Below, piece by piece: positions 38,247-44,526 of a stretch of 44,526 nt of DNA. Source of the stretch: Arsenophonus fragariae (GTDB lineage Bacteria > Pseudomonadota > Gammaproteobacteria > Enterobacterales > Enterobacteriaceae). The position numbers and the translations under genes are program-made. The stretch is from assembly GCA_047291315.1 (NCBI GenBank), contig JBDPYZ010000020.1:1-44526 (forward strand), read 5' to 3'. Below the pieces are notes generated by a model. That model searched no databases and was not told the origin of the DNA. It worked only from the letters and a program-made list of their open reading frames with translations. Position 1 is the first letter of the stretch. Each line of letters starts with the position of its first letter.

Positions 38247-38569
38247 TTATTTGCCGTCAGTATCAGCCCTGGCTTTTAATTTTTGTGATAACTCTCGACG
38301 CTCTTTTGATAATTCTGCGTTCTTAAATATTATAATCATCGATACGATCTTCATAATCACTGCGCATATTAGCAATTATTTCTCTGATCTCTTCAATACT
38401 CATGCCTTCTTTAATATATTAATTTAAATTGTCCAACAGCAGAACTCGCTTCTGATTATCACGAATTTTTTTCATTATCCGCCAATTCACGTTTGATCTT
38501 ATTTTTATGACGAAACATACGTACAAACTTCAGTAGATTTTGGAATGACTGCTTATTTTTACTTGTCAT
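38247..38569 (-). pseudogene. tmaR: PTS polar-localisation regulator TmaR (YeeX), broken
   Basis: The minus strand from ATG 38569 reads KQSFQNLLKFVRMFRHKNKI, KRELADNEKK, then in a second frame IRDNQKRVLLLDNLN, stop, YIKEGMSIEEIREIIANMRS, DYEDRIDDY, and in a third frame IKNAELSKERRELSQKLKAR ADTDGK. This is the helical DUF496 protein TmaR, which clusters Enzyme I at the pole in E. coli. An extra A in the run near 38475, a GAA-to-TAA-type stop and one more indel break it. The neighbour sbcB is also close to it in E. coli. Confidence 0.9.
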
Positions 38570-39009
38570 TTCTATACCTTTCAATAAAACATATGCATTA
38601 TGAATAACATACTACAACGGCTATTAACTTAATGAAACAAGCCAATTTTTAGGATTTTTATTATTTTTTATTATCCTTACGTTGATAGTAATCCTTTCCT
38701 ATATCTTTATTAACTTTGTGTTATTAATAATCTAAATTAAATTAACCAAATAATTGCAAATAAGTAAGATTTTCAAAATTAGCACCAATACAATAATAGT
38801 TCATCACATAGTGGTGATATTCAGCTCAACTATCCTGAACAAATAGTTATTGAGGATAATTTAAAACGCAAAATGGATCTCTGATGGAGTCATCAATTGA
38901 GTAGCTAAAAATAAGTAAAACATATAGTAAAAAAACATTTATTATCAGACTAGAATATTTTAATATTATTAAACAACTTATTGCGCAACATAAAAATTGG
39001 TAAAATATT
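38570..39009. other. AT-rich gap before sbcB
   Basis: These 440 bases have no plausible gene on either strand. The sbcB promoter presumably lies in the right half. In E. coli several genes lie between tmaR and sbcB (yeeA, sbmC, dacD); none is recognisable here. Confidence 0.4.
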
Positions 39010-40434
39010 TTGGTCAACAAGCAAAAATCCTCATTTCTGTTTCACGATTATGAAACATTTGGTCAGCATCCTGCTTTCGATCGACCGGCACAATTTGCTG
39101 GCATCAGAACTGATTCAAATTTCAACATTATTGAAGAGCCACAAATTTTTTACTGTGCCCCTGCCGATGACTATCTTCCTCAACCACAAGCAGTTATGAT
39201 CACAGGTATCACACCTCAATATGCGATAACTCATGGCATAAATGAAGCTGAATTTGCCAAACGTATTCATGGAATATTTAGCATAGCCAATAGTTGTATT
39301 CTCGGTTACAACAATATTCGATTTGATGATGAGGTAACCCGCAATATTTTTTATCGTAATTTTTATGATCCTTATGCTTATAGTTGGCAACAAGGTAATT
39401 CACGTTGGGATTTACTAGATGTATTGCGAGCATACTATGTGTTACGCCCTGATGGCATTAACTGGCCTACCAATGATAAGGGTTTACCTAGTTTTAAACT
39501 AGAACATTTAACTACCGCAAACGGAATTGAGCATGCCAACGCTCATGATGCAATGGCCGATGTTTTCGCTACTATTGAAATGGCAAAATTAATTAAGCAA
39601 GCACAGCCAAGGATGTTTGATTACTTCTTTCAATTAAGAAATAAAAATAAAATTAACCAATTGATTGATATTATTGCAATGACGCCGTTAGTTCATGTTT
39701 CCGGCATGTTTGGCGCAATACGGGCCAATACCAGTCTAATTGCCCCGCTCGCCTGGCATCCCAAAAACCGTAATACGATTATTGCCTGTGATCTCGCGGC
39801 AGATATTAACCTACTGTTAACATTGGATAGTAATACACTAAGGCAACGTTTATACACACCTAAAACCGAGTTAGCCGGTGAATTAACCATTCCTATTAAA
39901 CTAATACATATTAATAAATGTCCCATTCTGGCTCCCGCCAACACACTGCGACCAACAGATGCACAACGCATAGCACTTGATCTCGATACTTGCCTGAATA
40001 ATTTGGCTATATTGCGACAACATAGTGAAGTAAGGGATAAAATTATTCAGATTTTTGCCGAGCCGCTACCCTTTCCTGAAGCAAACGATGTGGATGCTAA
40101 GCTTTATTCCCGTTTCTTTGGTGATAATGATTGTTCAACAATGGCTATTATCCGTCAGACTTTACCGCAAAATTTACCCGCATTAGATCTCAAATTTGAC
40201 GATCCGCGCATGAGCCAACTATTTTTCCGTTACCGTGCACGGAATTATCCGACCACACTAACAGAACAAGAACAGCTGGCTTGGTTACACCATCGGCGTG
40301 ATATATTAACCAGCGAGAAAATAACTCAATATGTGCAAGCTATTCAGCAATTATTTGTCGAACATCAAGAAGATAAAGAGAAGTGCCAGCAACTAAAAGC
40401 GCTAGTAGATTATGCAAATCAGATTACCAACTGA
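39010..40434 (+). CDS. sbcB: Exodeoxyribonuclease I
   Basis: Degrades single-stranded DNA 3' to 5' in recombination and mismatch repair. The 474 residues carry the DEDDh motifs: FLFHDYETFGQHPAFDRPAQ, GYNNIRFDDEVTRNIFYRNF, and ANAHDAMADVFATIEMAKLI with the general-base His, followed by the SH3-like and helical C-terminal domains (PLVHVSGMFGAIR, LFFRYRARNYPTTL). The only canonical start that fits is TTG 39010, since a TAA lies nine bases upstream in frame and the next ATG is deep inside. The ribosome binding site is weak, so expression may be low. Confidence 0.94.
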   Translation: MVNKQKSSFLFHDYETFGQHPAFDRPAQFAGIRTDSNFNIIEEPQIFYCAPADDYLPQPQAVMITGITPQYAITHGINEAEFAKRIHGIFSIANSCILGYNNIRFDDEVTRNIFYRNFYDPYAYSWQQGNSRWDLLDVLRAYYVLRPDGINWPTNDKGLPSFKLEHLTTANGIEHANAHDAMADVFATIEMAKLIKQAQPRMFDYFFQLRNKNKINQLIDIIAMTPLVHVSGMFGAIRANTSLIAPLAWHPKNRNTIIACDLAADINLLLTLDSNTLRQRLYTPKTELAGELTIPIKLIHINKCPILAPANTLRPTDAQRIALDLDTCLNNLAILRQHSEVRDKIIQIFAEPLPFPEANDVDAKLYSRFFGDNDCSTMAIIRQTLPQNLPALDLKFDDPRMSQLFFRYRARNYPTTLTEQEQLAWLHHRRDILTSEKITQYVQAIQQLFVEHQEDKEKCQQLKALVDYANQITN

Positions 40435-40533
40435 TTTGGTTTATGCCATACAATACAAATACATGTTAGCTAACTAATTAGCCTTTTCTGCGGAGAAACT
40501 GTCAATAGCGTTAATATTTGAGATCACTAAGCG

Positions 40534-41869
40534 TCATTCATTTGAGGTAATGATCGACGAAAACGGCGCATGATAATTGCCATATAAAAAATCCCAACCG
40601 CTGTCCATACCATCCCTAATAACATGGAGGTTTTCTCCAAATTAATCCAAAGGAGTGATACGGTTAAACCACCATAATAGGTAAAATTAAGTAATTAAAC
40701 TTATCCCACCAGGTATGGCAACGACGCCCTCTAAAATAAAATTGCGAAATCACCGAAAGATTAAACAAAGGTAAAAGCAATTAATGCACCAAAATTAATT
40801 AATACTGTAGCAATTTCCATATCAAACCAGATTGCCATTAACGCCAACATGCTAACTAAAATGATATTAAAAACAGAGGTTCGCCATGTTGGATAAATAT
40901 AACAAAAAAAACGCTCAGGAACTCCCCCATCTATTCCCATAATATACATGAGACGAGAAACTCCCGTATGAGCAGCAATGCCTGATGCTAATACGGTTGC
41001 ACAAGAAAAACCCAAAATAAGAGACTGAAGACATGCACCAGCAACATATAACATAATTTCAGGTTGTGATTAGTCAGGTTTTCTAAAATGCGAAACGTCA
41101 GGAAAATACATCTGTAAAAAATAAAAAACACCAATGAAAATCAAACCACCAATTAATGCAATCAAAAAATCGCTTTTAGTATCACTTTTTCTACATTTAG
41201 TGTTTCTTCCGATAATAAACTAATGCCATCAAAGCCGAGAAATGAAAAACATAAAATAGTTGCACCGGTAATCATCGGAATTAAATGTGCCTGTTCAGAA
41301 GTAAAAGGTCGCCATGACCAAATCTGGCCATAACCTTCGCCTTTAGATAATCCATGGATCAAAACAACTAAAAAAATGAGCATAACGGCGACTTGAATAA
41401 TAACAATAATGGTATTTAAATTATCGACTAAATTGATACCGCGTAGATTAAAAATAGTCATCAATAAAACTAATCTGACAACAAAAATCCAGTGAGCAAT
41501 ACCCGGAGAAATAGATTCTAAATAAATTTTAGCTAACAATATATTAATCATTGGCATGAATAAGTAATCAAGCAAAGATGACCATCCCACTATGAAACCT
41601 ATATGCAGGCTCATGGATTTTTGTGCAAAGGCATAAGTTGATCCTGCAGAAGGAAATCGTTTTACTAATTTACCATAACTCAATGTGGTAAAAAAGATAG
41701 CACTCAAAACAATGATATAAGAAGAGAGTACATGCCCATCAGTTTTTAATGACACTAAACCAAAAGTATCAAAAACCGTCATTGGTTGCAGATAAGCCAG
41801 CTCCAATGACAACCTGGATTAAAGTTAACATCTTAACCCAGTTGAGCACGATTATTTATCTCGGTCAGT
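40534..41869 (-). pseudogene. plaP: Putrescine/amino acid permease PlaP (YeeF), broken
   Basis: An APC-superfamily transporter with about 12 TM helices. Piece one (41812-41162) starts LELAYLQPMTVFDTFGLVSL and includes YGKLVKRFPSAGSTYAFAQK, MPMINILLAKIYLESISPGI and MITGATILCFSFLGFDGISL. Piece two (41054-40761) has LASGIAAHTGVSRLMYIMGI and ALMAIWFDMEIATVLINFGA. The first helix (MLTLIQVVI) and the C-terminal helices are in other frames. At least three frame breaks. Close to sbcB in E. coli too. Confidence 0.88.
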
Positions 41870-42358
41870 TCTTTACTGAGAGCTAATGGGATTATGAGAC
41901 ATGGGCAAAACCTTCCACAACTATCGATTTTGTCTTCATAATCTGACTTAATCGATAGTTATAAGGAAGACTTCGCTCACCCCTGTAAGCTGAAAAAAAG
42001 AGAAATGAGAGAATAAAGTATTTTCGAAGCGAACGTTCCAGTCATTAATAATAAAGCAGCAATGACCGATTGGGCACAGGTGCAAAATAGCATTCCTCAC
42101 GACGGGAGCCCGCTCTAGTTTGACTACCCATTTTTTCTAACAATTGTATCAACTCCAGCCAAGTTTCCGAGCTCATATAAAATTAAAAAAATCAGCTCAC
42201 AAACAAAAAATAAACTATACAATTATGAACATCAATTATTTCTGATGGCGCATTCTGCTCTTCATCATATGAAATAGCAATATTTTTTAATTTTTAATAA
42301 AAAATCAGCTAACTCTCACCATGAGTATAGCTAGCTAACCTTTTAACTCAAAATGATT
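41870..42358. other. Gene-free stretch containing a long inverted repeat
   Basis: No supported gene in 489 bases. The main structure is a perfect 11-base inverted repeat, AACTATCGATT at 41919-41929 and its complement at 41950-41960, with outer arms CTTCC/GGAAG (41912-41916, 41965-41969). It could be a transcript-end hairpin or the remains of a mobile-element end. Confidence 0.4.
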
Positions 42359-42800
42359 TTAAAAGTTATAATTTAACCCTAAATTATATCGACGACCATC
42401 TAATAAGGCATTGTTATCGTTATTTACTAAACGACTATCTAAAATATTATAAACCCCAGCTAATAAAAAAAGATTTTTACTCAGCGCGTAATTGATCCCC
42501 AGATCAACAAAGGTATATGGAGGTAATTGAGATTCGCCATTGATGAGCAAGAAAGGTATTGATTGGCTCTACCTCGAAATTTACCTGTGTCCAAGCTTCT
42601 CACTCATTTTTTGCCTACCAGCTTAACTATGCCATATATTTTTGTATCTCACTAAAGGCTTGACCTTTAAAATTGCCACTCTGTTGTTCAGAATTTGAGT
42701 AGGTATAATTGGCTACCAGTGATAAATTATCCATAATTTGCCAATTAAATGTCGCCTCAATACCACGCAAATTTGCCTCATCAACATTATCAATGTGTAC
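42359..42800 (-). pseudogene. TonB-dependent siderophore receptor, C-terminal beta-barrel fragment
   Basis: An open piece of 63 residues ends LSKNLFLLAGVYNILDSRLV ... DGRRYNLGLNYNF, with the C-terminal Phe of outer-membrane beta-barrels. Upstream another frame reads NVDEANLRGIEATFNWQIMD, NLSLVANYTYSNSEQQSGNF, typical of the CirA/FepA class. The plug, TonB box and most strands are absent, so this is a truncated, frameshifted relic. The ligand cannot be assigned. Confidence 0.8.
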
Positions 42801-42943
42801 TAATTAAATAATAAACAATTATATTATTAATTGCCTTTTTAATTTATAAAAATTTAAGTTTCCGTGACCACAAAAATTAATAAATCATTTCACCGTTATT
42901 TTTTTACCCATTAACATTTAAATTAAAATATACCAATCTATTA

Positions 42944-43741
42944 CTAATCAATAGAATCCAAATCTTCTTCAACCACAGCGGCGTTAGGATTAATAGTCTG
43001 CTTCAACACTCCTCCCTGTGCCTTAAAATCTTTATTTTGAAAATAAGCTTCCCTAATCATTAAATAAGGATCGGAAGAATTTTGTAAAATTCCATCAGAA
43101 TTTAATAAAAATGCCCGCTTTTCGATTCCTTCTAATGCCCATTTTCCTGCTAACATCCAAAAAGTAAGGTAACTTAGCATCGGGTAAGCCTTGTCAATCC
43201 AATCGCCTCCATCTTCTCGTAAGGTGAAACTACCATAACCTGGCAATACCACATATGGACCATAGCCAACCTGATAATACCCCAAAGTACTACCAAAACG
43301 ATTAGGTTCTTGTTTAACCAATTTTGGATTTGCCATTGAAGCGATATCGATCAATCCTGCCATACCAAAAACACTATTCAGGAAAAAACGATTGAAATGT
43401 TTCATCCCTTGATGAATATCGCCGAGTAAAAAATTATTAACCATACTCACAGGCTCTTCCAAGTTAGCAAAAAAATTGACTAGACCATTACGAGCAGGCA
43501 TAGGAACATAATCACGCCAAGCGACCGCAACTGGACGCACCACATAACGATCAATAACATGGTAATTAAAATCAAACATTGTTCGATTAAAACTCTCTAA
43601 CGGATCAGCGCGCTGTTGATTATCGGTATGCGTACTAGAACAGCTAACAATCAATCCCACGACAAAAAATAATCCGCATAATCGATATGTTTTAAATCTT
43701 GTGTTTCTATTCAACCACCCTCGCATAGATTGTCCATCCAT
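42944..43741 (-). CDS. mlaA: Phospholipid-trafficking lipoprotein MlaA (VacJ)
   Basis: MlaA sits in the outer membrane with porins and removes surface phospholipid, handing it to MlaC. The 265 residues begin with a signal peptide and lipobox LIVSCSS (Cys near 34), then RADPLESFNRTMFDFNYHVI, VRPVAVAWRDYVPMPARNGL, FFLNSVFGMAGLIDIASMAN, NRFGSTLGYYQVGYGPYVVL and SDPYLMIREAYFQ. The ATG at 43741 gives a long leader; ATG 43726 (MRGWLNRN) is a likely alternative. As a lipoprotein it relies on LolCDE. Confidence 0.95.
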   Translation of the reverse strand: MDGQSMRGWLNRNTRFKTYRLCGLFFVVGLIVSCSSTHTDNQQRADPLESFNRTMFDFNYHVIDRYVVRPVAVAWRDYVPMPARNGLVNFFANLEEPVSMVNNFLLGDIHQGMKHFNRFFLNSVFGMAGLIDIASMANPKLVKQEPNRFGSTLGYYQVGYGPYVVLPGYGSFTLREDGGDWIDKAYPMLSYLTFWMLAGKWALEGIEKRAFLLNSDGILQNSSDPYLMIREAYFQNKDFKAQGGVLKQTINPNAAVVEEDLDSID

Positions 43742-44159
43742 AATTATATATCCATATTAATTTAATCTTACTTACTTTTTGATTTAATGATAAGAATTTA
43801 ATCACTATTTATCTAAGTACTCAATCCATTATTTTAAATAGGGTGATATATAAAAAAACACAAATAAATAACGCTAAGTTATAGGCAAAAAATATTAAAA
43901 AAACAAAACAAAATAATAAAAATTATTCTCAAAACGATGAAAACAACAAAATGTAAAATAGATAATAATTATTCATTCATTAAATAATAAGTTAACAATT
44001 TTATCACTAATATAACACGATTAACATTCAGATCAATTAAACACAAATCCAGTCATCATCAATAAAATTAAACTAATCGCATTCAACAACTTGATATTAA
44101 TAGGAATTTAATAGTAAAACGAGTAGTATATTAAAGTAACTTAGACTGAAAAGTTCTAT
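43742..44159. other. Very AT-rich gap between mlaA and the tRNA gene
   Basis: 418 bases with long A and T runs, no open frame worth naming. The mlaA promoter should lie near 43750-43850 (minus strand) and the tRNA promoter near 44100-44150. In E. coli an integrase (intS) can occupy the mlaA-argW interval; no trace is visible. Confidence 0.35.
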
Positions 44160-44234
44160 GTCCTCTTAGTTAAATGGATATAACAAGCCCCTCCTAAGAA
44201 CTAATTGTAGATTCGATTCCTACAGGGAACACCA
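44160..44234 (+). tRNA. argW: tRNA-Arg(CCU), structurally eroded
   Basis: All arms fit bacterial tRNA-Arg with anticodon CCT in the loop CTCCTAA, D stem GTTA/TAAC, four-base variable loop and encoded CCA. Compared with E. coli argW as I recall it, pairs 3-70, 29-41, 30-40 and 53-61 are now C-A or A-C mismatches, while 50-64 changed in a compensated way. It may be a pseudogene or a weakly functional tRNA reading the AGG codon. Its place near mlaA is conserved. Confidence 0.8.
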
Positions 44235-44526
44235 TCAATAAATTAATAACAATTTATTTCTATTAACTAAATCTTATAGCTACCATTTTTATACTACTTA
44301 CCGGTTAGTATAATTCCTATTCTATTTTGCATAAATTTATACCCTAATTTACAACTCACCTAATATCACTGAACATGCGTTAAGTCTTCTTATATAAGAA
44401 TATACTTTTTTTTCGTGCTAAAAATAACAAGGAGCTGGAGCTGGAGCTGGAGGTGTTATACGTTTAGTTTTCCTTATTGAATATATAAGGTAAAACCATA
44501 GTTTTTACCAGCTATTGGGGAACGAG
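44235..44526. other. Unassigned right end of the window
   Basis: No gene found. It contains the hexanucleotide run at 44431-44454 and ordinary AT-rich sequence; any gene here must begin beyond the window. Confidence 0.4.
44431..44454 (+). repeat. GGAGCT hexanucleotide repeat
   Basis: Three perfect GGAGCT units plus GGAGGT, GC-rich in an AT-rich surrounding. Read in one frame it gives GAGAGAGG, in another ELELELEV; neither frame has a start codon close by. Confidence 0.8.

Overview
The window is AT-rich chromosomal DNA from a gammaproteobacterium of the order Enterobacterales. Protein similarity, recalled from memory and not searched, and gene order both point there. The blocks lolC-lolD-lolE-cobB-pepT, mfd, ndh-ycfP-nagZ-thiK-lpoB-hinT-tatD-holB-tmk-mltG-pabC-fabF-acpP-fabG-fabD-fabH-plsX-rpmF-yceD-maf-rluC-rne, tmaR-sbcB-plaP and mlaA-argW all have Escherichia coli counterparts. 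Intact housekeeping genes alternate with many full-length but frameshifted genes, phage debris and a decayed toxin. This fits a host-restricted, probably insect-associated symbiont undergoing genome reduction; an Arsenophonus-like Morganellaceae member is my best guess (inference).

Layout. 1-3.2 kb is decayed mobile DNA: a phage gene end, a frameshifted small coiled-coil gene, a tRNA-Lys-like pseudogene, a PAS4-LuxR regulator pseudogene, the C-terminal part of a phage SNF2 helicase, a small intact HTH gene and a broken tyrosine integrase preceded by an operator-like TGTACA cluster. 3.4-5.6 kb holds pseudogenes of pepT and cobB. 5.7-8.8 kb is lolCDE (lipoprotein export), divergent from mfd (9.0-12.5 kb), which converges on ndh. 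14.1-17.8 kb is the remnant of a large exotoxin (TcdA/TcdB-like pore-forming part plus a C-terminal RTX-like part) that replaces the 3' end of ycfP; nagZ beside it is also broken.

19.2-31.9 kb is a nearly gap-free minus-strand run of working genes: thiamine salvage (thiK), the PBP1b activator lpoB, hinT, tatD, DNA polymerase delta' (holB), dTMP kinase, mltG, pabC, and the complete fab cluster with plsX, rpmF and yceD. The fab genes make acyl-ACP (FabD, FabH, FabG, FabF with AcpP) and PlsX feeds phospholipid synthesis. 32-37.5 kb has a maf pseudogene, rluC, and rne behind a long structured leader. 37.6-44.5 kb contains pseudogenes of an atypical SDR, tmaR, the permease plaP and a TonB-dependent receptor, with sbcB and mlaA intact, and ends near an eroded tRNA-Arg(CCU).

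I found no CRISPR array, rRNA or intact insertion sequence, and no convincing new multi-gene system. The most unusual observations are an eight-residue N-terminal extension on AcpP, three separate tandem-duplication scars in the toxin remnant (one a seven-unit octanucleotide repeat), a CobB with both a frameshift and an altered NAD-binding motif, alternative hairpins in the rne leader, and a tRNA-Arg whose base-pair losses all look like G-to-A changes.
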